Shown here one piece after another: positions 31,439 to 43,302 of a stretch of 64,000 bases of DNA. Position 1 is the first letter of the stretch, and each line of letters opens with the position of its first letter. The DNA comes from Streptomyces sp. WAC08241 (GTDB taxonomy: Bacteria; Actinomycetota; Actinomycetes; Streptomycetales; Streptomycetaceae), in NCBI GenBank assembly GCA_007858575.1, contig CP042279.1, forward strand, positions 3,162,001 to 3,226,000, in the 5' to 3' direction. A program made the translations under genes and the position numbers. Below the pieces are notes generated by a model. That model worked only from the letters and a program-made list of their open reading frames with translations, was not told the DNA's origin and searched no databases.

Positions 31439-34400
31439 TCAGTCGCCGACGACCGCGGTCTTCTGCTGGGCGTTGTGGATGGCGCCCGCCCACAGCCCTC
31501 AACTGGGTGATGCGGCCCGGCAGGCGGCTGCCCCAGTCGGTTCCGGTCCAGCCCTTTCCGACCGCGAGGCCGCCGGTTCCTGCCTGAGCCGTGAAGGTGG
31601 TGGGAACGCCCTGACGGTCGACGAGGAAGAGACTGATCGTCTGTGCCTGGGCGTCGTAGGCACCGGTCAACTGGACCTCGGTCCCGAGGACGGCGGTCTC
31701 CTCGCTCTGCACGGATACCGTGGTGCCGTCGGCGTTCACCCGGCCGAAGTGCCATCGGCCCAGTGCCCACGTCTCGGACACCGGCTCCCCGGTCGATTCG
31801 TCGATCACGGGTCGCCCTCCTCGTCGACCACCTCGTGGCCGCTGGTGTCGACGCCGGTCTTCTCGAACCACAGGCCCCAGGACGTACCGGTCGCGGTGCG
31901 CTGGGAGACGATCTGCGCCCGGTGGCCATTGGGCTTCGCGGCCAGCGCGGCACCGTCGACAAGGGCTTCCGCGGACACCGTGAACGAGCCGACCGGGTCG
32001 ACGACCTGGCGGTCGAGGTCGCCGCCGCCGGTGCCGTCGAGGACGACGGCGGAGCCGTCCAGCGCGGCCCCGTTGCCCAGCGTCAGGGCCGGGCCGTAGT
32101 TGCTGGTGGTGTCCCGCAGGACGCTGCCGGACGCACCCGAGGGGTTGAGGTCGGCGACCAACTCGAGATGGGGCAGTCCGGAGTCGTCGAGGAGCCGGGC
32201 CTCGGTGGCCATCTCCTCGGCAGGCTTCGCCGCCTGCCACACCGTCACCTCGTCGATCTGGCCGGGGAATGGATCGACGTACGTGCCGCGGTACTTGACC
32301 CGGCCCACTTGGAGGCCACCGGTTGCGGACCAGTTGGTGGTGATCGTGTCGGTGCCCTGCAACCGGCCGTTCACGTAGAGGGACAGGACGTTCTTCTCGT
32401 GGTCGGCGACCATCGCCAGGTGCGTCCAGACGTTGAGCCGGGCGGGTACCTGGGCGTTGACGCGCTGGCCCTCCAGGTCGGTGGTGGCCGTGTCCGCTGC
32501 CGCGAGGCGGACGCACCAGGTGTCCACGGCCGCGCAGTAGCTGAGGTAGAAGGGGCTGTGGTGGGTGCCGTCCTGGCCGACGACGGTGCTGTTGCGGCCG
32601 CCCGCCTCCAGCCGGACCCAGGCGGAGACGGTGTACGAGGCCGCTGTCTCCAGGACCGGTCTGACGGTCGAGGCGGACGCCGTCGCGCCGGTGCGGAGCG
32701 CCTGGTCCGGGCCGCGGACCTCGGGCACGGTTTCGCTCGCTGCGGTCTTGACGACCTCGCCGCGGCGCCCGTCAGGGGTGCGGACAGCGCCGTTCAGGAT
32801 CAGGTCGTCGCGCAGGGCGGGATCGGTGGTGGTCGCGTCGACGGCGGCGCCGGTCTTCTCGTCGAAGCTCCAGCGGGCGATCGCCTTCGGTCCTTCGGCG
32901 ACCAGGAACCGGACGATCTGTTCCTCGCCGCCGAGCGGATAGGCGGCCGACTTCGCCTGGACGTGCAGCAGTCTGGTGCCGGAGGAGGGCGGAGTGATCG
33001 TCGCCCGGTAGGTGGCGCCGCTCATCCACGCCGACCAGGTGGCGGTCGTGGAGAGGCGGTAGCGGTAGCCGGTGTTGGGCGTGGTCTCGCCGACGCCCGG
33101 TCCGAAGAGCACGGTGCCGGCCTTCCCCGGAGCCCCACCCGGGGTGCAGGACCCGCCGGAGACGCACTCGCTGTAGACGGTCCAGGAACTCAGCGTGGGT
33201 TTCCGGGGTGCCTTGCTGTCGACCGTGAAGTAGCACCAGGGCGTGGCCGAGCTGACCAGTTGCGTCGAGTCGCTGTTGTACAACGAGTAGGTGAAGGCGT
33301 TGTAGCGGTACAGCTTGCCGTCGACGAGCGGGTTGTCCCAGGTCTTCGTCTGCGCGGGGAAGTTCTTCGCCGTGCTGCTGTACGCCGCGTATCCGGGGCT
33401 CGGCTTGACGGAGCCGCTGGCCGGCTGAGGAGCGTCCGCCCAGGTCGTCCCGTTCTTCACATCGATGTCGAAGTACACGCGCAGCCTGCCCTCCGCCTCA
33501 CCGCCGACCGCGGTCTCCGGTGTGGCCAGCAGGTCGGGCGTCGGATCGGTCAGAACGGCGGGCTGTCCCTCGTTGGTGTTGCACACGCGGCCCGCGCCGG
33601 ACCGGATGCCGTACTCGGTGGGGGTGGCGGGCCTGCTGACGTAGCTGACCACGAGGACGGCGTCGTCGTCGAAGCGCTTCCAGGAGACGGTGTCCTTCTC
33701 GTCCTTCGCCATCAGCATCAGGGTGAGACGGGGAAACTTCCCGGCGGCGAAGTCCCGGACGGTGGGCGTCAGGTTCTCGTCCGTCTCCTCGGGATTGTCG
33801 TTGAAGGCGACGGGTGCCTTGGGCTGGGACGGCGAGCAGGCGGAGCCGCGGCCGGCGGAGACGTTACGATCGCCCATCTGGTCCAGGACGGCGGGCCCCG
33901 GCCATCTGGTGGCGGAGGAGATGTTGTTGGTCCGCTCCAGATCCACCCAGCGGGCGTCACAGGAGAACGACCAGGTCTCAGTGACCTTGAAGGTGGCGTC
34001 GAGGACGTGCTTGCCCTTGAGCTTGTCCGGGGCGAACTCGAAGTACATGCGGTTGGTGTAGCCGTTGCCGCAGTAGTACGAGACGCCACCGATGACGGCG
34101 GTGCCGCACTTACCGACGCTCATGCCGTTGGTTCCGCCGTCGAAGTTGTAGAACACGTCGCCGTCGGAGGACAGGACCGTGCGCTCGGACTCGTTCAGCT
34201 CCACCGAAGGGTCGATGTAGAGCGGCAGTTCGGCCTCAGCGGTACGAGCGATCAGGGCGGAGTCGGGAACCACCTTCACGGAATCCTCGGTCACCGCGAC
34301 CTGCATGACCGCGGCCTCGTCGCCGGAGCCCGGCCCGCTCAGCGGATCGTCCTCCCCGGGCGGCGCGACCGGTACGGGCTCCTGGGAGCGCGGTACGGCC

Positions 34401-35195
34401 GGGGCGACGGCAGCCGAACGCTTCACGACGGACACGGAAGCGCGCGCCGGACCGGCACGCGCGGGGTCGGCGTCTCCTGCCGAGTTCCACATCTGTGCGC
34501 TGGGCGAACGGAACAGAACCCGCCCGTTGGCGTCCACGGCCTCCATGCTGCCCGCGGCACCCGGGCGGACGTCCAGTCCTTCGGTGTCGAGGGCGTACTC
34601 GACGGTGCTCAGTGCCGGGTCGGTCGCGGCCTTGAGTGTCTCGACCTCCAGGACCTGCCGGAACCCCTCGACGGTCGCCGTCAGAATGAGGTTCACGTCA
34701 GGGCGTACGTTCTCGTACACCGCCCGGCTGCCCTCCAGACGCGGGGCGGGCAACTCGCCCGGCCAACCAAGCGACACGGTCCGGCCGTTCTCGCCGATGG
34801 TCACCAGATCCGCGCCCGGGCCGCCGCCGGAGAACGAGATGTCGACGGCGGCGGCCCGCGGCCCGACCGTGCCGTCGGCCTTCTCGACCAGTGTCGGGTC
34901 GGGCTTCGTCCAACCGTCGCCGGCCTTCACCCGGACCGGGACGATCGACTTCTCCAAGGTGAACGTCTTACCGTCGGGGTTGGCGTAGACCGTGTCCCGC
35001 TCCGTGCGTTCTCTGCGACCTCGACGCGCTGCCCGGTGTCGAGGGCCGCGGCGAGCGCGATCTCGGAGGGAGTTCCTACCTCCTGCGCGGGGCGGGGGTC
35101 GCGGAAACCGGGACCACGGGAGCGGCGGTGAGGGCGAGCGTCAGCACCGTGAGCATGCCACAGAGCCGGCCGGCGCCCTTTCCAGGACGTCTCAC
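31439..35195 (-). CDS. Secreted LamG (concanavalin A-like) domain protein
   Basis: About 1,250 aa. The GTG start at 35195 with GGAGA upstream gives a signal peptide (GMLTVLTLALTAAPVVPVSA). The N-terminal third (VPVRVKAGDGWTKPDPTLVE, later LPLYIDPSVELNESERTVL) is the region commonly found before RHS genes in Streptomyces. Two LamG jellyroll domains follow: one around ASYTVSAWVRLEAGGRNSTV with LNVWTHLAMVADHEKNVLSL, the second near GSFTVSAEALVDGAALAAK. One or two Fn3-like segments lie between. Losses near 35100, 35015, 31807 and 31490 shift frames; the true C-terminus is AIHNAQQKTAVVGD. It ends 93 bp before the Rhs start on the same strand; probably a partner that helps surface display or target binding (inference). 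Confidence 0.8.
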
Positions 35196-35787
35196 AGCGT
35201 TCTCCGCGGGGACTGGGTGCCCGCGACCGCGGGCGCGTGTATGAGCGTATGCATGATTGGACCGTTTCGATGAGCACGCCCGGAACGGGTGCGCAGGGAG
35301 GTGGTGTGTCGGGCGGGCACCGGCCGGAGTGGGTACGGCCGGGGCCCGCCCGGTCGCGGCAGGGGCGCTCGACTAGCGGGGGCGGCTTCCGGAGCAGCGC
35401 CGCCGGGCACGACCGCTTCGGCAGACGCCAAAACTCGCGCCGGTGCAGGCCGAAGTAGGCCGCCGATGGCGTGCATGTGTGATCCCCCAGTGATGCAAGG
35501 CCCTTTCAGGCCCGCGATAGCTACGATCGGGTCATGATCGTTGGCGAGAACCTACGCATCATCTTCACGTGAAGCAAGAGATCACTTACGGAATCAATTA
35601 TTCCGCCAAGAACTTTGGAGGAATCGACGGGCAAGAGACCTATGCGGTCCTCTTCTCGAGTGTCCGGACGCACGATTCGTCCGCGGAGTAGAAGTCCAGG
35701 CCCAGCGGGCCGCGCCCGAGCCGAAATCGAATTCCCAAGGCCGCCGGATGGAAGCGCCGGCAATCTCGTCCGGGATCGCCGTGGTCG
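35196..35787. other. Intergenic region between LamG/Rhs and eCIS loci
   Basis: Its middle (35460-35640) is the least GC-rich stretch nearby and holds the promoter described below. A 94-codon reading frame (35192-35476, minus) lacks any recognisable domain and is not called. At 35640-35787, minus-strand frames give WEFDFGSG and then GPLGLDFYSADESCVRTLEK, which look protein-like and may be a short gene or the displaced end of a neighbour; I cannot decide. Confidence 0.4.
35549..35577 (-). promoter_or_regulatory. Predicted promoter of the LamG-Rhs operon
   Basis: Minus-strand -35 TTGCTT (35572-35577), 17-nt spacer, -10 TAGGTT (35549-35554), in an A+T-richer patch about 355 bp upstream of the LamG start. 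Confidence 0.4.
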
Positions 35788-38700
35788 TCAGGACGGGTCC
35801 AGGTGGCCGTCCGGGTCGTGGAGGCGGGCGGGCCGGGCGGTGAGCATCGGGCGGACGGCGTGTTCCGGCATGCGGATGACCAGGGGCGGGCGAGGGTCGT
35901 CTCGCGGGTCGCCGTCGCGGTGGTGCCGGAGCGGATCCTGCCCGTGACCCGGGCGACCGCCCTGACGTCCAGGGTGAACTGGACCAGGACCGACCTGCTC
36001 TTCGGCTTGTGGACCGGCATCGAGCCGGACGCGTCGGCCGTGGCGTCGGTGGTGCCGCCCGAGCCGCCCGCGTTGGCCATGAGCTGGTTGAGCCGGAACT
36101 GGTCGGCGTTGAGGAGCCCGGCGCCCACCAGGCCGCGGGCCGACCTGCCGTGGTCGGCGGCGCTCTGGCCGTCCCGCTGGGTGGGGCGCGTGCCTCCAGG
36201 TGGCTCTGGCCGATCGTCTCGAAGGCCATCTTGTCGCCCGCGCCGAGGACCCGGCCGTCGCGCAGCCGGGCGTGCAGGGACGCCCGCAGGTCCTGGCCCT
36301 CCGCGCCGGAGGCGTGCACCGGGGCAGGTCGGCGCCCGCCGAGGTGAGCAGGGCAGGGCGGCGATCATCCACTCCGTGGAGACCGCCTCGTTCAGGGCGT
36401 ACGCGGCGGCCTGGCCCCGGTCGCGGAAGCGCGCCCCGCCGCCCGCCCCCGGATCGCGGACGTCAGGAGCTGCCGTACCTGGGTGACGCCGTGGAATCCG
36501 TTGACCTGGGCCTCCATCGGTAGGCTCGCGCCGCTCGCGCGCCAGGCGGCCGGTCGGCCGGGGCCCCCGGGTCGGGGCGTGCGAGCCGCGGGCGACTGCC
36601 GCCACGTCCCGCGCCGGGAGTTCGGCCCGGGACAGCGCCTCCAGGTCGGCGCGCAGGACGCGGTGGGTGAGCGTCAGGCCGTCCAGCCGGACGAGCGCCA
36701 CCCGGGTGCCGCCCCGGTACAGCTCCAGACTCGCCCGGACCGGCACCCGCATCCTCGCCACCGCCGCCGCACCGGCGTCCGCGACCGTCTTCATGCCGAG
36801 CTGCCCCCGGCTCACGGCGCCGCGGCGGCGTGACGCGCCGGACGCGAGGGCGGCGCCGGCCGCTCCGCCGGTGCTCTTCACCTGCCCCGTACCGCCGTCC
36901 GGTTTGCCGGAGCCCGCCAGGACGCCCTCGACACCGGTGGTCGTGCCCTCGTCGTGGAGGTGGCCCGCTGGGCGACGGCGGAGGTGATGTACTCCATGTC
37001 CCGCCGGTCCTTCGCGTCCCCGAGGAACGCGCCGTCGCCCACCCGGTCGACCTTGAACACCGCCCAGTGCGGTGCGGCGCCCGTCGAGGAGCTCGACGGT
37101 GACCCCGCCGTCCATGGCACCGGACAGCAGCCCCGCCGAGCCGTCCCGGTCCAGGACGCGCAGCAGCCGCCGCACGTTGTCGTTGCGGTCGTCGAGCTGC
37201 CGGCGGGGCAGCAGGGTGTCGGCCAGGTCCTGGCGCCGGGTGGCGACGAGCCGTTCCCGCAGCCCCGCGAGCAGTGGTACGAAGTCGGGGAGGTCCTCGA
37301 TCATGCCGAAGCCGAGGGGGAGTTCGCGGCGGAATCCGGGGCCGGTGGCGGGGCCGGTGGCGGGCGGCGCGGCCCGGGAGGGTCCTCCTGGCCGGTGGTC
37401 CGTTCGGCGGTGGTCCGTTCGGCGGTGGTCCGTTCGGCGGCGGTCCGTTCGGCGGCGGTCCGCGAGCTCTCCGCCGGGTTTCCCCGCGGCGCGGACGACG
37501 CCGTGGAGGGCTGTGCGCCGGGCCGCAGGCCGCGGCGCAGCGCCTCGGGCAGTTGCTCCTCCGTCAGCCACACCCCGGCCGCCGCGGGGAGCGTCCGGGC
37601 GCCCGTGGCCACGTAGGGGCCGCCGCCGGTCACCTTGACCTCGGCCACCATGGTGACCAGCAGGTCGCACTGGACCAGGTGCAGCGGTCCCTTCTTCGGG
37701 GTGTGGGCGTTGCGCTCGACCGTGCCGGACAGGGCGTGCGCCTCCGTGTCGCCCTCGCTCTTCGTGCGGAACGTCGACAGGCCCTGCCCGGCCCGCCACG
37801 TGGCACCGGTCTCCGATCCGGTCGCGCCCACCTGCACGGTGCTGCTGGTGCCCTGCCCGGCCTGTCCCGCCGACTGGTGGCCGCCGAGCACGAAGGTCTC
37901 GGTGCCCGGGCCCTCGGCGGTGTGCACGAACCGGGGTTGGCGAGCGCCAGGCGGGTGCCGACCGCGCCGTCGAGGGCGGCCAGGCGGCGCGGGTGGCGGA
38001 GGTTCTTCACGACCCAGCCGGAGGACGCGGCCTGCCGCAGGGCGGCCTGGACGGCCCGCTCGCCGAACCGCTCCTCGATCGCGAGGCGCGGCGCGAGCCC
38101 CTCGGTGGCGAGCGCCGGGTCCTCGCGCAGTCCCCGGTTCCGGGCGGCGGCCCGGGACAGCAGCGCGAAGGCGAGCTCCCGTACGGGCTGTGCGTCGACG
38201 GTCTCCACCAGTTGCCAGTCGCGCAGGACCGGTCCCGCTCCGGCGGCCGGGGCGAGGCCGGCCAGGTCGCCGATGCCCTCGGCGGCGACGGTGGCGGCGG
38301 CGGGCGCCGGTGCCGTCCCGGCCGCGAGCGCCGCGTCGGCCCGGTCCTTGCCCTCCCGGTCCAGGGTGAACTCGGCCGGCGTGAGGAGTCGTACGTCCTG
38401 GCTCCCCAGGTTCATGTACGTCAGCGTCTCGGCCTCCGGCACGTCCCGGCCCGGCGCGCCGACAGTGAGACCGCGGGCGAGCTTGCGGGGCCGGGAGGTC
38501 ATGGTGGCCTCCACGTCGAGGTGCAGGGCGGCGCGGAAGGCGGCGGCGGTGTCGGAGCCGTTGGCGACGACGTCCGTGCGGCCGGTGGGACCCGCCTGGT
38601 CGCGGTGGGAGCCGGAGCTGTGCCGCTCGTAGCGGGCTCCGGCGGTCAGGACGCCGGGGATCAGCCGGGCCTGTCCGAGCACCAGGCCACCGATCGAGCG

Positions 38701-40877
38701 CGAACTGCTGCGCCCGCTCTGCGTGCCGGCGCCCACGGTGGCGTGGCTGCGGACCGACCAGTCCTTGACGTCGCCCTCGTAGGCGGTGTCGCTCAGGCTG
38801 CCCCGGACGAGGATCTGCACGTCAGGAGTGCATCGTGGTCTTGCGGCGCAGTCGCACCCGGAGGCCGGTGGACAGCAGTTGGTCCTTGCTGACCCGGAGG
38901 CTGGTCTCCGAGAGGGCGGCCGTCAGCTCGCGGTGGTTGCGCCGCTGGGTCTCGGCCTCCTCGTCGCCGATGCCGGGGGCGGGCGCGGTGGTGCCGAAGG
39001 CGGGCAGGTAGCCCGCGAGACGGGGGTCGGTGGCGAACATCCGCAGCACGGCGCGCACCATCGGCCCGGTGTCGACCTGGCTCAGCGCGACGCTCGACCC
39101 CTTCCCGTCGTACGGGAGGTGGCGTTCCAGCTCCTGTTCCTCGCCGTTCTCGTCGACGCGCCTCGGCTTGCGCACGAAGTCCTCGGCGGTCACCCCCGTC
39201 GGCAGCGGCAGCCCGAACGAGCGGGCCTCGTCGGCGCGGGAGGCTGATCCACACGCATGGTGTGGACGGCGACCCGGGTTTCGGGGCGCAGGATCGCCCG
39301 GACCGAACGGGGTCCCGTGCCCTCGGCGGTGAACGTCACGGTCCCGGAGTAGAGCGCCTTCTCCCCTGATCTCGGCGCCCTGGCGGCTCGCGACGCTCTG
39401 CTCGGCCACCGTGAAGCGTGCCTTGCGGGCCGCCGCGACCGGCATGGCGGTGGCCCGGACGACGGCCGCGTTCGCCGCCGCGCCGACGCCGATCGCCGGT
39501 CCCAGGCCCGCCTGCACGGACTGGCCCTTGCCCGCGGCGTCGGTCACCGCGGTCTGGCCGTGCTGGTGGGTGCGCAGTTGGGTCCTGCCGGTGCCCCAGG
39601 CCGGGAGAGGCCGGTGACCTCGGCGCGCAGCCGGTAGCCGCCGGCCGTCCTGCCGTCCTTGGAGTACAGGTCCTCACTGGTCACGCCGTCGCGCAGCAGC
39701 CGGGCAGGTCCTCCAGGACGGTCGCCGTGGAGGTCGCCTCGTACAGCCTGCCCCGGCCCGGCGCCCCGGGCTCGGTGAGCGAGGGGTGCAGCACGGAGGC
39801 GACGGCGTCGAACAGGCCGCGGCCCGAGCGGTGGGGCGCCGCGTCGTCGGTGACGGCGACCGGTGCCAGCGAGTCGGCGAGGGAGACGCGGCGGCCGGTG
39901 TCCGCGGACACCGGCACCGGCGGGCGGGGTCCTCGGTGCCCACCGGGACCAGGTGTTCGGTCGGTACGCGCTGCGTGAGCGTTCCGGAGTCCCGGAAGGT
40001 CTGCGCGGCGTCGTCGCCGTGCCGCCGGACGCGCACCTCGTAGCGGACCTGGCGGCGCACCTCGACGGAGCCCTTGTCGCTGCGCAGCACGCGGGGTTCG
40101 GCCACGGTCGTCTGCCGCCGGGACTCGCGGGAGGACTGCCAGGGCTGGGCGTTGAGGGTGGCGGCGCCGCCGAGCCACAGTCCGGGCGCGACGGGCGCGA
40201 GCCCGAAGGCGAGGCTGCCGGCGCCCTTGCTCGACGAGCCCCCGCTCGAACTCCCGACGGTGGCGGCCGAGTTGTGGTGGACGTCGAGCTTGGTGTCCTT
40301 GCCCACCGGTCGTCGAGGGCGGCCTGCGGCACGCCGTCGGTCCCCACGGAGGCGGTGGACAGCAGGTCCTTCGGCTGGAAGACGGGCGGCCGGTCGGCGG
40401 GGCCCGGGAGATCCGTACGGTGACGTCGTACGACTCCGTGCCCGTCCGGCCCTCCACGGCGAAGGCCCGTCCCTGTCCGTAGAAGCTCTCCGGGCGCCCG
40501 GCCAGCTCCTCCGCGATCTCCGCGACCGTGCCGCCGGCGTGCCCGACGGCCGCGGACACCGCGTGCCGGACGAACTCGTGGCCGGTCAGGCCGTACGTCG
40601 AGGAGAGGCCGCCCGCCTGGAGCCGCAGCAGGTACGGCGGCAGGACGAAACCGGTCTCGGTGCGCTCCTCGATGTCCGGCAGCGCCGGTCGGGCGCTCCG
40701 GTTCCGGTTCCTGCCCACGGCTCGGGAGGCGACCGCGCTGCCCGCGGTGCGCTGGAGGGAGAGCAGCGGGTGCGCGGCCCCGGCGGCGAGCGCGTCCGGG
40801 GGCGCGGCGCGGGACGCCCGGTCCGCCCGCTCGGACGTGCCGGTCCTGCCGTCCTCTGACTGCCGCTGTGTCCGCAC
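35788..40877 (-). CDS. Very large modular protein at the distal end of the eCIS locus (candidate cargo)
   Basis: About 1,697 aa as one reading after many single-base corrections; no enzymatic family recognised. The GTG start at 40877 gives MRTQRQSEDGRTGTSERAD, then HPLLSLQRTAGSAVASRAVG, a motif typical of N-termini of eCIS-associated proteins (compare the DUF4157 protein). The body is Ala/Gly/Thr/Arg-rich beta-like sequence with at least three related modules, such as ATVGSSSGGSSSKGAGSLAF and ATVGAGTQSGRSSSRSIGGL. A short TTAER repeat lies at 37394-37460. The C-terminus ends LTARPARLHDPDGHLDPS. No signal peptide or TM. The junction at 38820-38822 needs a two-base correction; otherwise it would be two genes (TGA-C-GTG). 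Last gene of the eCIS strand. Confidence 0.6.
37394..37460. repeat. 15-bp tandem repeat inside the large modular gene
   Basis: About 4.5 copies of GGTGGTCCGTTCGGC (later copies GGCGGT...), encoding a (TTAER)n or (TAAER)n run on the minus strand. In phase with the gene, so copy-number change alters length without frameshift. Confidence 0.85.
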
Positions 40878-41006
40878 GGGGTCAACGTAGCCACCGACGG
40901 GCGGGTCACGGCCGGTCCCGCGCCTCCCGGCCGATTCGCCTTCTCCGCTCCCCGACCGCTTCAACTCCCGTATTCCCGGCCGTCATCCAGGAACGGAGGA
41001 TCCGCT

Positions 41007-42731
41007 TCAGCTCCTCTGGAAGAACTCCACCTCCGCCAGCGCCAGATGACGTCCTCCGGACAGGTTCACCGGCGAACGCAGCGTCAGGCGGACCGTCGTG
41101 GCGTCGCTGATCCCGGTCTGGACCGTGTGCGGGACCGGCTTGTCGCTGAGGACGAGTTCCTTGACGTGGCGGGTGCCGTCCGCCGTCGTCACCTCCAGGT
41201 CCACCTGGAGCGCGCGCGCTTGGCGGGCGTACGCCTCCGGGGACGTGGACGCGCCGTTGGTGATGATCAGGTCGACCAGCCGGAACGGCTTGCGGAAGGT
41301 GTACGTCACCGAGGCGCTCGGCCCGGGGCCGCCCAGTACTTGTTGTTCAGGCCGTCCGTGGTGTTGGTCGCGGGATGCCCGGGGAGCGCGCCGCTCGCCT
41401 CGGTCCGTACGGGGGTGATGGGCGTGGCCTTGCCCAGCTTGTCCCGGACGTCCTCGATCAGGGCGCGTCCCGCGGGCAGCAGGAAGAACCCGGCGGCGCA
41501 CAGCGCGAGCACGACCGCGAGGATCACGGCGAGGCGCACCCCCGCCCCGAACCCGCCCGCGTCCGGCGCCGGAAGGGCCACACCGTCCGCCACCACGGCA
41601 GCGGCGCGGCCTTCGGCACCGGCCGCAGTTCCGCGGCGCAGCGCCGGCAGAACTTCCGCTCCGGCCGGTTGGGCGTCCCGCACACCGGGCAGGGCCGCCC
41701 GCTCCCCTCGTCCTCCACCGCCGCGGGCCGTACGACCGGACGGGGCGCGACGGCCTTCGCGGGGAGCACGGGCAGGATCGGGTCGCGGGCGGGCGGGGGC
41801 GCGGGGGCGGTGGGGGTGCGCGGGGCCGTGGGAGTGCGCGGGGCGGCCGGGGAGGCGGGCGCTCGGCGGCCGGGCGGCCGTTCCCGGGGCGGGTGCGGGT
41901 GCCGTTCCCGGGGCGGGGGCCGTCTCCGCGCCGGGGCCGTCTCCCGCGCCGGGGGCCGGGGCGGGTGTGGGTGCGGACGCCGGGTCGGCTTCGGCGGGGT
42001 GTCCGGGGTCCTCGGTGCGTACGGGTTCCCCGGTGCCGGTCGGCGGGGCGTCCGAGGTCCGGGCGGCCCGGGTCCGGGCGAACCGGGCCCGGGCCGTCCT
42101 GGCGAGGGCTGCCCGGGTCCGGGCTGCCGCCGTGTCCGGTGCCGGGGTGCCGGGCGCCGGGGCATCCGGTGCGGAGGCGCCAGATGCCGGGGCGCCAGGT
42201 GCCGGACTGTCAGGCAGCGAGGTGCCGGACGCCGGGCTGCCGGACGCCGGGGCACCAGGTGCTGAGGCGCCGGACGCCGAGGCGCCGGGGCCGGGGCGCC
42301 GGACGCCGAGGCGTCGCGCTCCCCTCGTCGCCCGGTCCGGTGCGCGTTCCGGCCGGGGGTCGGACGGCGCACCGGAGGGGCCGTGGGCGCCGGGGCTTCG
42401 CCGGGGACGGTCGCGCCCGCTCCCCGCCCCCGTCCGGGCCCCTGCTCCCCGCCCACGGGTACGGGCCGGTCCGCCCGTACCGCCCGCCGACGCGGACGTG
42501 CTTCCGGCCCGCCCGCCGACGCGGACGTGCTCTCCGGTCCGCCCGTACCGTCCGCCGACGCGCCCGTACCCGTCGGCCCGCCCGTGCTCTCCGGAGTCCC
42601 CCGGACGGCGGCGTACCGCCCGCCGTCCCCGGCCTCGCGGGCTCGTCCGACCAGCCCAGGTACGCGCCGCAGTTGCCGCAGAAGTCGTCGGCGGGGTCGT
42701 TGGCCGCCCCGCACGAGGGACACGCGCGCAT
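41007..42731 (-). CDS. Double zinc-ribbon, single-TM, discoidin-like domain protein of the eCIS
   Basis: About 575 aa. It starts MRACPSCGAANDPADDFCGN: a C-x2-C-x10-C-x2-C zinc ribbon. A long Pro/Ala/Arg-rich linker of about 300 aa follows, then a second ribbon CPVCGTPNRPERKFCRRC, a basic patch, one TM helix (LAVILAVVLALCAAGFFLLP), and a C-terminal domain of about 130 aa (SVTYTFRKPFRLVDLIITNG ... LALAEVEFFQRS) typical of discoidin/NADase-type glycan-binding domains. Topology: zinc ribbons inside, discoidin domain outside. Several indels are in the GC-rich linker. The gene sits 3 bp after the tail protein I gene. A membrane protein of this kind (CisA) is reported to tie the S. coelicolor CIS to the membrane (recalled); homology here is inferred from position and topology. 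Confidence 0.7.
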
Positions 42732-42734
42732 GCG

Positions 42735-43302
42735 TCAGCTCCCTTCCTCGGCGGGCGGGCCGGTGACGACCTCCACCCGGAACGCGACGTGCACCGGGCA
42801 CATGGCCCGGACGATCTCGTGGACCCGGTCCGCGTCCACCCGCTCGGCCCGCGCCCCTTCGGGGACGACCCGGACGAGCAGCTCGGCATCGGGCGCCGGC
42901 GGCAGGTCGGAGCCCGCCGTGTCCGACCAGACCGCCCCGCCGTCGCCGACGATCTCGGCGCGCACGTCCAGGGCGAGGCGCAGGGCTCGGCGAGGCCCCG
43001 TTTCGTACCGCGCCACCGGTGCAGTTCCACCGCGCGCGCGACCGTCTCCCGGCGCAGCTCCAGGGCCGGCGCGGATCGTCGGCGGCGCCCACCCAGGACG
43101 CCAGCCACACCAGGAAGTCCGGCGGCGCAAGCCGGGGGTCGAGGTAGGCGGGCAGGTTGTCGAGGGTGGAGAAGACCGGGGCGAGGACCGTGTCGAGGCC
43201 GGCGGTGAGGCGCTGCGCGAGGTCGTCGTCGGCGTAGAGCGCGGGCAGTTGCTCCCCGATGGGGTGCCTGCTGGGCAGCCCGGGTATCGCGGCGCGGCTC
43301 AT
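42735..43302 (-). CDS. eCIS baseplate protein, tail protein I type
   Basis: About 189 aa. The N-terminal phage tail protein I pattern is clear: PIGEQLPALYADDDLAQRLT, FSTLDNLPAYLDPRLAPPDF, VWLASWVG, then ELHRWRGTKRGLAEALRLAL. The C-terminus is an acidic strand-helix domain ending EVVTGPPAEEGS. It joins the baseplate wedge together with the J-type protein. Two bases are missing in the middle (near 43070 and 42988). ATG 43302 overlaps the upstream J-type gene stop (ATGA). Confidence 0.82.

Noticed and set aside
31643..35131. 1,162-codon open frame on the plus strand across the LamG gene
   Set aside because: Antisense to a protein with clear LamG domains and signal peptide; composition is that of a GC shadow.
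35192..35476. 94-codon minus-strand frame upstream of the LamG gene
   Set aside because: It has a start behind a plausible promoter, but Pro/Arg/Ala-rich sequence without any domain, and it runs into the LamG ribosome site; left uncalled.
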